Positions 23,686-33,620 are shown, numbered from the stretch's first letter. The stretch: 64,000 nt of DNA from Sebastes aleutianus (GCA_916700875.1 CAKAKS010000032.1:5953001-6017000), one strand, 5' to 3'. Notes: generated by a model from the letters alone, not told the origin. Numbers and translations are program-made.

Positions 23686-24542
23686 CTGGAGAGATGATAG
23701 AAGATAAAATAGAGAGAGATAAAAGACACCAGACACAAAATAAAAAGATGTCATGAAACAACAATTCAGTGATTCCAACTGGACTCAGAACAGTTCCAAA
23801 ATGAGTTCATCATTAACAACAGAACACATCTTTATAACACCACAGACTGCAGCAGTTTTACCATCACATTTACATTTAATACACTCTAACAATTGTTATC
23901 CATTGTTGAACATTTTTTATGTGTTTTCAAACAATAACACAACATCATCATCTGCACATTTCTCTCTTCTGTTCCTTCTGCTCAGCTGCTCCACAATCTT
24001 TGCTCTCCACACAGAGAAGTTTTCATTCTGTCTTATTTTTTCTGAGAAGATCTGTAACCTAGAATAAAAATCTGTTCAGAAAACGATCCCTAAAATCTAA
24101 AAGGATAGGGGCTGGACTCTCTTCTTTTAAGGAGTCTCCCAGGGTGAAGGACACCACGTGGGTGATGAGATACTGACCAGCCCCCGGCTGAGCTGAACTG
24201 CTCAAAGTTGTGGCCATGTAGGTCACTGGTGCCTGTTATGGTGGAAACCAAAGAACCAGCTGGTTGAAACCAGTGGCTAAGAAAGCTGTCAAGCTGAAGA
24301 AGGAGTCAGGCTGGTTGCTGGTCGGCCCAGGGGACTCCTGAAGCAGCAGACATGTATGTTTCATATATACAGTTATATATCTTGGTGCATTCAGCACCTG
24401 ATTTACTGAGACAGCAGATCAACAGACTCCATCATGGCTGCTGGAGACAGTCTGCTGTGCATCTAGCTGGTGCATGTGTGTGTCATTATGGGTACATTAC
24501 TGTCATAGATGATGTCACAGATGATGTCACTGATGGGCTTAC
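23686..24542 (-). other. Intron of SRCR gene with a fixed retroelement scrap
   Basis: Intron between the B exon at 24543-24824 and the A exon at 23371-23685. About 24080-24345 carries, on the plus strand, a short LINE-like coding scrap (AVKLKKESGWLLVGPGD then stop). The same scrap sits at 25620-25885 in the other unit, so it predates the duplication. Confidence 0.6.
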
Positions 24543-24824
24543 CTGAGCAGGTGAGATCCGGGATGGAGGAAGAGGAATCTGATGTTACACACTCCCTCGG
24601 AGCAGATCCAGACCGAACACAGAAAGAGCTAATCCTCCACACAGATCTTACTGACTCCTTTCTCTGTTCTACAGAAACAGCAGAGCCACAGTCCAGGTCT
24701 TTACAGGCAACATCTACTACCTTCAGGGTCCAGTCAGAGTAATCCACTGGTCTCCAGTCTCCCTGATGTTTCACCTCCAGTGTTCCTGCACAGCGACTGT
24801 CTCCTCCCACCAACCTGACAGGCT
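24543..24824 (-). CDS. SRCR gene, exon 5: type B SRCR domain (second B copy)
   Basis: The exon has 282 bases, phase 1-1, with the same splice signals as the other B exons. It is 15 bases shorter than the B exon at 22981-23277, through a 12-base and a 3-base in-frame deletion. It encodes EPVRLVGGDSRCAGTLEVKH, then GDWRPVDYSDWTLKVV, and ends PDLTCSG. Six cysteines, lacking C2 and C7. The first ~75 coding bases are identical to the third B copy, while the remainder differs at roughly 27 sites by eye. That contrasts with about two differences in the adjoining 93-base intron. Confidence 0.9.
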
Positions 24825-24917
24825 CTGAACAGAAACAAGAGAGTCATCAGTAAAAGAATAAAGTGAGTTTCATTAGAACAGAAATGAACCAGATCAGAGC
24901 TGCAGCTCCTCTTCTAC

Positions 24918-25232
24918 CTGAGCAGGTGAGTCCAACAGCTTTGCCAGGTGAGCAGGTGTTTCTATCTGAGCCTGAGCTTCTATAGTCCAGGAGAGCAGAC
25001 TCAGTTCCTCCACACTGGAACTCTTTGGTCCACATTGGATCCTCCACTTCTCCATAAGTCACCCCCTGGAGGACTGAAGGAGCCCCACAGCCAAGCTCCC
25101 TACAGACCACCTCTGCATCCTGCTGGTCAAAGTCAGCTTCACACACTGAGGACCACCACTGGTTAGAGTGGTTAGACTTCACCTCCAGTCTGCCTGAGCA
25201 CAGACTAGTCCCATTCACCAGCCTGACAGAGT
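24918..25232 (-). CDS. SRCR gene, exon 4: type A SRCR domain (first A copy), one cysteine lost
   Basis: The exon has 315 bases, phase 1-1, and nearly matches the A exon at 23371-23685. It encodes DSVRLVNGTSLCSGRLEVK through to LTCSG. At the sixth conserved cysteine it reads LLDYRSS instead of LLDCRSS, a single TGT to TAT change. In the eight-cysteine fold C6 pairs with C5, which is still present (FQCGG), so this domain has a predicted unpaired cysteine. The frame and splice sites are intact. Either the domain tolerates the loss or the copy is beginning to decay. Confidence 0.9.
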
Positions 25233-26075
25233 CTGGAGAGATGATAGAAGAGAAAATAGAGAGAGATAAAAGACACCAGACACAAAATAAAAAGATGTCA
25301 TGAAACAACAATTCAGTGATTCCAACTGGACTCAGAACAGTTCCAACATGAGTTCATCATTAACAACAGAACACATCTTTATAACACCACAGACTGCAGC
25401 AGTTTTACCATCACATTTACATTTAATACACTCTAACAATTGTTATCCATTGTTGAACATTTTTAATGTGTTTTCAAACAATAACACAACATCATCATCT
25501 GCACATTTCTCTATTCTGTTCCTTCTGCTCAGCTGCTCCACAATCTTTGCTCTCCACACAGAGAAGTTTTCATTCTTTCAAATTTTTTCTGTAAACTAGA
25601 ATAAAAATCTGTTCAGAAAACGATCCCTAAAATCTAAAAGGATAGGGGCTGGACTCTCTTTTAAGGAGTCTCCCAGGGTGAAGGACACCACGTGGGTGAT
25701 GAGATACTGACCAGCCCCCGGCTGAGCTGAGCTGCTCAAAATTGTGGCCAGTAGGTCACTGGTGCCTGTTATGGTGGAAACCAAAGAACCAGTTGGTTGA
25801 AACCAGTGGCTAAGAAAGCTGTCAAGCTGAAGAAGGAGTCAGGCTGGTTGCTGGTCGGCCCATGGGACTCCTGAAGCAACAGACATGTATGTTTCATATA
25901 TACAGATATATATCTTGGTGCATTCAGCACCTGATTTACTGAGACAGCAGATCAACAGACTCCATCATGGCTGCTGGAGACAGTCTGCTGTGATTCTAGC
26001 TGGTGCATGTGTGTGTCATTGTGGGTACATTACTGTCATAGATGATGTCACAGATGATGTCACTGATGGGCTTAC
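25233..26075 (-). other. Intron of SRCR gene, equivalent to 23686-24542
   Basis: Nearly identical to the intron of the next unit, including the LINE-like scrap at about 25620-25885. A 4-base difference near 25658 and a short altered stretch near 25575-25595 distinguish the two. Confidence 0.6.
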
Positions 26076-26372
26076 TTGAACAGGTGAGAACCAGGATGGA
26101 GGAAGAGGTATATAATGTTGCACACTCCCTCAGAGCAGATCCAGACTGAAGACAGTCAAACCTGATGCTCCACACAGATCTGCCTGAGGACTCCTTTCTG
26201 TATTCTACAGAAACAGCAGAGCCACAGTCCAGGTCTTTGCAGGCAGCAGCTGCTTCCCTCAGGTTCCAGCCAGAGGAAAAAGGACTTTTACCCACTGGTC
26301 TCCAGTCTCCCTGATGTTTCACCTCCAGTGTTCCTGCACAGCGACTCTCTCCTCCCACCAACCTGACGGACT
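26076..26372 (-). CDS. SRCR gene, exon 3: type B SRCR domain (first B copy)
   Basis: The exon has 297 bases, phase 1-1. The acceptor is TTCGGTTCAG before AGTCCGTCAGG; the donor is TCAA followed by GTAAGCCC. It encodes ESVRLVGGESRCAGTLEVKH, then KSPFSSGWNLREAAAA, and ends LVLTCS. Six cysteines, again without C2 and C7. It follows the 33-base exon directly, with no A exon before it, so the protein order is B-A-B-A-B. Its middle portion differs from both other B copies, while its first ~75 bases nearly match them. Confidence 0.88.
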
Positions 26373-26471
26373 CTGAACCGAAACCAGAAAGTCATCAGTA
26401 AAAGAAGTGAATTTAAGAAAAGATTAAACTTAGACTTGACTTTATTTCTTTATTTCTCCTTTTTTATTTAC

Positions 26472-26504
26472 CTGTTGAGTTGTGATTTTCTTCAGCCTGG
26501 AGTC
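26472..26504 (-). CDS. SRCR gene, exon 2: 33-base exon after the signal peptide
   Basis: Between a good acceptor (TTTTTCTACAG) and donor (GTAAATAAAA), 33 bases fit phase 1-1. Joined to exon 1 and exon 3 they read GLQAEENHNST and then ESVRL. This probably holds the signal-cleavage region and the mature N-terminus. NST is a possible N-glycosylation site. The matching phase on both sides is the main support; transcript evidence is needed to be sure it is used. Confidence 0.65.
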
Positions 26505-26524
26505 CTGTAGAAAAACACAAATAT

Positions 26525-27420
26525 TTATTGTTTTGCGTACGTTTTTGGAGATTTGACGGAGCTGCTGGCGGGGGTGCCTTGAGACCCGCCATCAGTCATG
26601 TGATACGTCTTGCTTGAGTATACTTCAGTGTTATGTAGGTTCTTTTGTAGAAAAAAAAAACTATTAAAAATCGGCCCAATGGCATCACGTGACGGACACG
26701 GAAGTTGTAGTACCGCCGTTTGGCCACTACAAACCAACAGCGGTACGCTTTTTTTCCCAATTTTCATATGCTATTTCATTATTAAATTAACTTTGATTCA
26801 CCATCAATTTTCGTAGTACTGCCAATATTTGGGCCTTTCTAGGTCATTGCGCTGGCTAGCATTATAGCTAGGCTAATGTTAGCGTTTAGCAGACGCCTGG
26901 AACGCCTGGAAGGGTACAGCCAAACAGAGGAGGAGTAGGGGCGGGCCTACTGGGTCGGTGCGCCCAGCGAGTCATGAAATCTCCCATAGAAACATAGACA
27001 TAGAAGCTGCATCGGACGCTTCAGCCCGTTAAGGCGATACATTAACGTGGGTGCCATACTGGACCTGGCAGGACAGGCCTGTAACCCTATACAAGTGAAC
27101 GGGGGAGCTGCCTTTTTTCTGGATAAAAAGCACTATAAAGTCTACATGTCGGTATGCTAATTGGACGTGAAGTGGACTTGATTTGTCCACTTCAAATACC
27201 TTACCACAGGGCCTCGGGTATGCCAAGAGGACCTTGTCCAATGGCGATACCTCGGCCAATCGTAGCGACTTGGAATTGGATTTCTGGCCCTCAGAGTGTT
27301 TTGAGCCATTTTATCAAATTTCTCTGATTTACTTCAAACTTGGCACATGGGAAGCTCTTCCTCCAGGAATGAATGTCCCAAAATTTCCGTTTTAAAAATC
27401 AATGGTTTTGGAAATATAAA
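26525..27420. repeat. Composite dispersed repeat in intron 1
   Basis: GGCATCACGTGACGGACAC and GTTTGGCCACTAC at 26680-26730 match the 13895-14459 insertion. The rest (GGACAGGCCTGTAACCC, ACTTCAAACTTGGCACATGG) has the look of dispersed fish repeats, but no partner occurs in this window. Confidence 0.45.
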
Positions 27421-27698
27421 CAATGTTTGGTCAGTGGACACGTTGACATTTCTTGACCTTTAACCAATTAAGGCCATATTTTCAATTCTGCAATTAATTT
27501 TAAATCCAAAATTGCAACACGTGATCTCTGCGACCTCCTGAATCAACAGGCCTTGGATCTGTATTGCTACAATGACCCTGAAAGGAAGTATCCCTGGAGG
27601 AGAGATAGAAGCCCGGAAAAAGGATTCTGGATAAGAGGGTCAATTTTTTAGTTGCCTCTATAAATTTCACATCATTTAAAGCTATTTTAGCTGAAATA

Positions 27699-27768
27699 TG
27701 TATACATGTCTATGTATATATGTCTATGTATATATGTCTATGTATACATGTATATGTATATATGTTTA
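27699..27768. repeat. Short tandem repeat of GTCTATGTATATAT units
   Basis: About five 14-base units, imperfect. Confidence 0.8.
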
Positions 27769-28200
27769 TTGTCTCTCCCGTTTTTGACCTCAGTGATGAA
27801 TACGTTGGGTTTTCTGTGGCTGCTTCACATTAAAAGTCCCACTGTGTTTGTCCAGTTGAGGTGTTTTAATGTGAAGCAGCAGCAGCAGGAAATGTGTTAG
27901 TATTAGCAGCAACTTAATGCAGCTCAGATACGGCTGTAGGAGAGTGAACAGGAAACAATGAGGCTGATATCAATCAGAGCAGCTTACAAACAGTATCACT
28001 CGTTACATGCTGCATCGTTTCCTCTCAATGTGTCACGAGCCTGAATCTATGGCGGACTCCGCCACTAACGATTAAAACCACCGCCCAGAGAGATCATTAC
28101 TGAGTAGACATACGGGTACATTGATTACAGAAATAATATTTGAATAAAAATAGAATCAAACACTTGGTTTGATTTGGTGAAAATATGAAAGATTATAACC

Positions 28201-28498
28201 AGGACTGTCAAAGTTAATGCGTTAAGGCAAATATGTTTTAATGCCACTAATTTCTTAATGCATTAACACAACTTGTGATTTTTAGGTTGTAGCGGCTCAG
28301 TTTTAAAGTTAGAGTGAAGATACTGGTATCATATGAAACTAGAAAACATAAGGAAAAGGCATGACCATTTTCAAAGGGGTCCCTTGACCTCTGACCTCCA
28401 GATATGTGAATGAAAATGGGTTCTATAGGTACCCACGAGTCTCCCCTTTACAGACATGCCCACTTTATGATAATCACATGCAGTTTGGGGCAAGTCAT
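28201..28498 (-). mobile_element. AGGGCTGTCAA-ended element, copy 5, first half
   Basis: It starts AGGACTGTCAAAGTTAATGC, the complement of the right end of copy 1, and runs through GGGTCCCTTGACCTCTGACC to CAGTTTGGGGCAAGTCAT. It stops abruptly there; the other half resumes at 31604. Confidence 0.8.
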
Positions 28499-29633
28499 GC
28501 TTCTTCCAGCTCAAAAGATCTCTAAAGTCAGATTTTGTTTTTTATCTCCTTCCAATTTTTTTATTTAGTGAAGCAAGACAAAACAGTTAAAATTTGACAA
28601 GACAAACAGAAACAAACAAAAGAGAAAAATAAATAAATAAAATACATCGGGTGACTTGACAAAATGAACGGGACAGGCCAATTCTAACAAAACGAACAAA
28701 ATGAGACAAATAAATAAGAGCTGTTGGTGGAGGGAGGGGGGTGTTATTGACAGTGCAGGGCAGTCTGTTGTGTAAGGTTCTAGTGTGTGTGTACAGTTGT
28801 GTGTGTTTGTATGTATGCAGTGTGGGGGGGTGTAGGGTGTTTGTTTGTTTGTATCTAAAGAGGAGAAAGAAAAGGGCGGGAAAGAGAGAGAGGGGGTGGG
28901 GTGGGGGGTTGAGTATTTTTCATGGCAGGGGTGGCTTATAATATCTCATGGTCCAACAATGTTATGTTATCATATTTTGTCTTTATATATTGGTCTTTAT
29001 TTGTATTTGCATTTGTATTTTTTTGTTTCCTGAGACAGGTCACCCCCCTTAAGCTGCCCCCAGACCCTGGAGAGAGGGCTGGCTGTCAGAGGTGTCTACT
29101 GTCTACTGTCGCCCTTCTGCCCATTCTGAACAGCCCCAGACCCGTCAGGAGAGAGCCTGTTCTGTGTTGGGAGAGGGATTTTTTTATTATTTGTTTTTCC
29201 CTTATCTTTCCCTTCCTCCTTCCCAATTCATTTCTTTATTTTTTTGTATTTATTTTAAACCGGACGTCAGGCTGCCCCAGCCAGGAAATAGGGAAAGGTG
29301 AAGGTGGATGATTAAGTAAAGGAAAGGGGGAAAGAAGAGGAGGAAAAAGAAAGGGGGGAGGAGGAGTGGTGATACTTGATGGGGTGAAGATGCGATGGGG
29401 GGAGGGAGGGGGAGGGTGTTATGCCAGACGGATATAGTGAAGGGTTGTTGGTGCAATGTATTTTTTGCAAGCAATGCTGTTTTTTTATATGTGATTATTA
29501 TAATAACAATGATAAGTAAAGTAAATAAATTATCCAGTAAATAACTTAATATATCAATTAATTAACCAATCCATCCACCATCTAACCATCCGATTGATTC
29601 ATTGTAATAGTAGTAATAATAATAATGGTTAAA

Positions 29634-29681
<48 letters not shown>

Positions 29682-30411
29682 TAAAATAATAATAATAAAC
29701 GAAGAAGTCAAAAATCAAAATAGAAATACATATATGCATGTTGATATTGTCTGAAGGTAGTGAAAACATAGTAGTAATAATGTGGTAAACCAGTAGACAG
29801 TATACTAATAAGAATAACCACAGTAATACTACAATTAAAAAAATAATAATAATAATACTAATGATAATAATGATAATACTAATAGAGGTAATTTGTTATA
29901 TTAATAAAGAATATAATATAATAATGAAGAAAGAGAAGAGAGAAAAAACAACAAAAACAACATGAGTAAGTAAGGTTATAATAGTTGAAGAGAAAAAAAA
30001 GTAGTATTAATAAAGAAACAAGTAAAATACATTAATGTTAAAAATAATACCTGAGGGGAATAATGCTAATAGTATAATACTAATAATAATAATGATAGTA
30101 ATAGTTGTAACCATAACCATGACAATAGACATGTCAATAATAGCTATAATAACAGTTATAATAATACAAATAACAATAATAGCAGGAGCAATAGCAGCAT
30201 CAATAATAATAATATTGATAATACCTATAGTCATAGTGCCATTAGTAGTAGATCAATAAATAAGCCACTTAATTCATTTGTTCATTAGTAAATTAATAAT
30301 AATGGTAGTCGTAATAATAATGACAAATGGAGGAAAGAAAAGAACCAAATAAACCAATTAATCAAGTATTGAAACAGTAACCAATTAATCAATTGTAATA
30401 ATAATAATTAT

Positions 30412-30451
<40 letters not shown>

Positions 30452-31014
30452 TTACCATTATTACTATCATTAAGAGAAAAGTAAAAATAGAATAAGAATA
30501 GAAACTCATATATGCGTGCTAATATTGTTTGAAGGGAGTGAAAACATAGATAGTGATCTAATATACTAATGAGTTGGACATCCATTATGCAATAATAATT
30601 TATTGATAATCTATATGATATAGCAATGATAATAATAGTATTGTATAGCAGCACTTTTTATACTAAGACAATAATAATAGCAACAAACAGCACATTTTAT
30701 ACCAAGACAATAATAATACCAACAATCATACAAACAAATTACTAAGAAGAAAAAGATAAATAAATAAATGAATTATAAAAAAATACAAAACATTCAAAAT
30801 CCCATTGGTTATGATGGTGGAGACCAGAGCAACGATTGTGTGAGGTGTGTGGGGAAATGAGGTATTGGTAAGGGGAGAGGTTTAGAGAAGAGAGAGAGGG
30901 GAAAAAAAGGAATGACGCACACATAAAATAGTTAAGAGATAGGGTTTAGGAAAGGAAGGAGGATGTAGATGATCGATGATGTAAGTGAGCAGAGTGTGAA
31001 TAGATGATGTATTA
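28499..31014. mobile_element. Long insertion, AT-rich with AAT/TAA arrays, unassigned
   Basis: It separates the two halves of element copy 5. It includes a G-rich tract (28720-28910), a GC-richer patch (29035-29160), and long AAT/TAA-rich stretches (29590-30770). A ~780-bp internal duplication is visible: ATATATGCATGTTGATATTG then GTGAAAACATAG at 29730-29770, and ATATATGCGTGCTAATATTG then GTGAAAACATAG at 30511-30549. It could be the untranslated part of a LINE. No intact gene; frames here are low-complexity artefacts. Confidence 0.5.
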
Positions 31015-31523
31015 TATGTTCAGAATTGATTTTAAAATTTGACTGATCACTTTTAAAGCATTAAACGGCCTTACCCCAAATTACATCAAGGATCTATTGG
31101 CCCGCCTAGGCGTTCCCTTAGATCAGCGGACGCAGCTCTGCTGGTTGTTTCCAGATCTCGGCTTGTGACCAAAGGTGACCGGGCCTTTGTGGTTAGAGCC
31201 CCCCCGACTATGGAACACTCTGCCTATTGAAATCAGACTCGCTACTTCATTACCATCTTTTAAGTCCCTTCTAAAAACTTTCTTATACAGGAAAGAGTTT
31301 TTGATAATTAATATGATGCTGTTGCTTTTATCATCCCTCTCTGGACATTTTATTCTGCTTTCTAAAAATGTATTTTATCCCCAGATGTTTCTTGTTTTTA
31401 TGATCCCTCTGTTGTTTGTATTTTATTCTTTGCTGATTTATTTTTTCTTTTTTCTGTTTTGTTGATTTCTTTTTCTGAAAATCACTTTGTAAATTTGTTT
31501 CGAAAAGTGCTACATAAATAAAG

Positions 31524-31578
<55 letters not shown>
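31015..31578 (+). mobile_element. L2/Rex1-type LINE 3' end with ATT tail
   Basis: Translated fragments FKALNGLTPNYIKDLLA, then GPLWLEPPRLWNTLP and SFKSLLKTFLYRKEF, match the C-terminal end typical of fish L2/Rex1-like reverse transcriptase proteins. There are stops and a frameshift. It ends in AAATAAAGTTTATT and an (ATT)n tail (31526-31578), the usual 3' end for this group. Only the 3' end is present, as expected from 5'-truncated insertion. Confidence 0.75.
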
Positions 31579-31582
<4 letters not shown>

Positions 31583-31603
31583 TAATTAATTAATTAATTA
31601 TAT

Positions 31604-31873
31604 GTTATGATTTGAGCATATTTCTTTTGCTAAATGCAGTACCTGTGAGGGTTTATGGACAATATATGTCATTGTTTTGTGTCGTTAATTGATTTCCAAT
31701 AATACATTTATACATATATTTGTATAAAACAAGCGTATTTGTCCACTCCCATGTTGATAAGAGTATTAAATAGTTTACAAATCTCCCTTTAAGGTACATT
31801 TTGAACAGATAAAAAAACGTGTGAATAATTTGTGATAAATCCAGATTAAGTATTTTAATTGATTGACAGCCCT
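31604..31873 (-). mobile_element. AGGGCTGTCAA-ended element, copy 5, second half
   Basis: It continues the element cut at 28498, from TTATGATTTGAGCATA to the terminal ATTGATTGACAGCCCT. About 60 bases of the element between the halves are missing, so the insertion was accompanied or followed by a small deletion. Confidence 0.8.
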
Positions 31874-32051
31874 AATTATAACTTTAATGTGAACGATTTT
31901 ACAGCATCCATGTTCCCTTTCTGTCTTTTCTTCCTTTGAGTGTGGAGGTGATGTGATGTGATGTGTGTGGGGGTGATCAGAGTCGCCCCGTCCTATACGC
32001 TGAATATGTAGTTGCGTAAAGCCCCACAAATCCCTTTTTTCACTTTAAATT

Positions 32052-32263
32052 AGGGCTGTCAATCAATTAAGATATTTAATCACAATTAATCTCATGATTG
32101 TCCATAATTAATCATGATTAATTGCACATTTATTGCATATTTTTTATCCGTTCAAAATGTACCTTAAAGGGAGATTTGTCAAGTATTTAATACTCTTATC
32201 AACATGGGAGTGGACAAATATGCTGCTTTATGCACATGTATGTATATATTATTATTGGAAATC
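32052..32263 (+). mobile_element. AGGGCTGTCAA-ended element, copy 6, left fragment
   Basis: AGGGCTGTCAATCAATTAAG through TATTATTGGAAATCA, then the match stops. Left end only. Confidence 0.75.
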
Positions 32264-32385
32264 ACGTCTCTCCTCTTGTCTCTCCTCTTTTCTCCTCTTC
32301 TCAGTAGACATCCGGGTATTTTTGGCATACTCTAGATTTTGCTTTTGTTCACATACTACATGCTACATTTTGGCCAAATCAGTAC

Positions 32386-33293
32386 GTACTACTAGTATAG
32401 TATGAGGTTGTACTACTAGTATAGTATGAGGTTGTACTACTAGTATAGTATGAGGTTGTACTACTAGTATAGTATGAGGTTGTACTACTATTACAGTAAG
32501 AGGTTGTACTACTAGTATAGTATGAGGTTGTACTACTAGTATAGTATGAGGTTGTACTACTATTACAGTAAGAGGTTGTACTGCTAGTATAGTATGAGGT
32601 TGTACTACTAGTATAGTATGAGGTTGTACTACTATTACAGTAAGAGGTTGTACTGCTAGTATAGTACGAGGTTGTACTGCTAGTATAGTACGAGGTTGTA
32701 CTACTAGTATAGTATGAGGTTGTACTACTATTACAGTAAGAGGTTGTACTACTAGTATAGTATGAGGTTGTACTACTAGTATAGTATGAGGTTGTACTAC
32801 TAGTATAGTATGAGGTTGTACTACTAGTATAGTATGAGGTTGTACTACTAGTATAGTATGAGGTTGTACTACTAATATAGTATGAGGTTGTACTACTAGT
32901 ATAGTATGAGGTTGTACTACTAGTATAGTATGAGGTTGTACTACTAATATAGTATGAGGTTGTACTACTAGTATAGTATGAGGTTGTACTACTAGTATAG
33001 TATGAGGTTGTACTACTAGTATAGTATGAGGTTGTACTACTAGTATAGTATGAGGTTGTACTACTAATATAGTATGAGGTTGTACTACTAGTATAGTATG
33101 AGGTTGTACTACTAGTATAGTATGAGGTTGTACTACTAGTATAGTATGAGGTTGTACTACTAGTATAGTATGAGGTTGTACTACTAATATAGTATGAGGT
33201 TGTACTACTAGTATAGTATGAGGTTGTACTACTAGTATAGTATGAGGTTGTACTACTAGTATAGTATGAGGTTCTACTACTAGTATAGTAGGT
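32386..33293. repeat. 24-bp minisatellite, ~38 copies
   Basis: The unit is TACTACTAGTATAGTATGAG plus GTTG. Variant units (ACTATTACAGTAAG, ACTGCTAG, TACGAGG, ACTAATATAG) recur at regular spacing: TTACAG variants 72, 72 and 96 bases apart on the left, and AATATAG variants 72 then 120 and 120 bases apart on the right. So groups of three to five units were amplified together. It lies in intron 1 of the SRCR gene, about 100 bases from exon 1. Confidence 0.95.
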
Positions 33294-33393
33294 TAGAATA
33301 CAGCCTTGGTGTGTGTGATCAGTTTGTTCTCTGATTTAAAGATCAATATAATTGTGTGAATAATAACACATCATGTTTAAAGCAGAGTCCTAC

Positions 33394-33439
33394 CTGAGCT
33401 CCACAGCAGCAGCAGCAGCAGCAGCAACAGGTGATCCAT
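33394..33439 (-). CDS. SRCR gene, exon 1: start codon and signal peptide
   Basis: ATG at 33439-33437 in a good context (GACGTCATGG). The exon encodes Met-Asp-His, nine leucines, Trp-Ser-Ser and the first base of the next codon, then a GTAGGACT donor, leaving phase 1. That is the phase needed by the 33-base exon and all SRCR exons. A short polar start with a long Leu core is a signal peptide, so the protein is secreted or at the cell surface. The CTG run makes length variation of the hydrophobic core likely. The link to exons 7 kb away is inferred from strand, phase and domain logic. Confidence 0.75.
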
Positions 33440-33620
33440 GACGTCCAGGTAGACCGTCTGTCTGCTCTGTGTGTGCTGTCCTCACGGGATCTCTGCGTAG
33501 TGGAGGAGCTGCAGCTTTACTCATCATTAAGTTGACTTTAGTTTTACAGATATTAACACTCCTCTTATCTGCATTTCTTTGAAACTGATATTTTCATAAG
33601 AAGCTGCTGACAGATCACAG
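33440..33620 (-). promoter_or_regulatory. Likely 5' UTR and promoter region of the SRCR gene
   Basis: Region directly upstream of the signal-peptide exon. On the minus strand it contains GCAGATAAGAGG (a GATA-type word) and TCAGTTTCAAAGAAATG. No clear TATA box, and the transcription start is not determined. Confidence 0.35.

Larger units (their letters stand above)
22885..25978 (-). repeat. Tandem duplication of a ~1547-bp SRCR gene unit (two full copies)
   Basis: Equivalent points are offset by 1547-1548 bases: acceptors of the A exons at 23685 and 25232, and of the B exons at 23277, 24824 and 26372. Each full unit holds one A exon, one B exon, their introns and a fixed 'KKESGWLL'-type retroelement scrap. 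Introns and A exons look about 98% alike by eye; the B exons are far less alike. A third, partial unit (B exon only) continues to about 26400. Confidence 0.9.
26505..33393 (-). other. Intron 1 of SRCR gene, ~6.9 kb, mostly repeats
   Basis: Inferred intron between the signal-peptide exon and the 33-base exon. It contains dispersed-repeat material (26.5-27.4 kb), a split copy of the AGGGCTGTCAA element (28.2-31.9 kb) opened by LINE and AT-rich sequence, another fragment of that element, and a 24-bp minisatellite. No additional coding exon recognised. Confidence 0.6.

Noticed and set aside
23020..25166. Plus-strand frames opposite the SRCR exons
   Set aside because: Antisense shadows; the minus-strand frames carry the SRCR motifs and splice signals.
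30007..30259. Isoleucine-rich frames on both strands
   Set aside because: Translation of AAT/TAA low-complexity DNA.
32386..33293. Regular repeats resembling a CRISPR array
   Set aside because: Units are directly head to tail with no spacers, in a eukaryotic intron; it is a minisatellite.
33394..33439. CAG repeat as a plain microsatellite
   Set aside because: It encodes the Leu core of a signal peptide in frame with an ATG and a phase 1 donor that fits the SRCR exons, so the coding reading is preferred.
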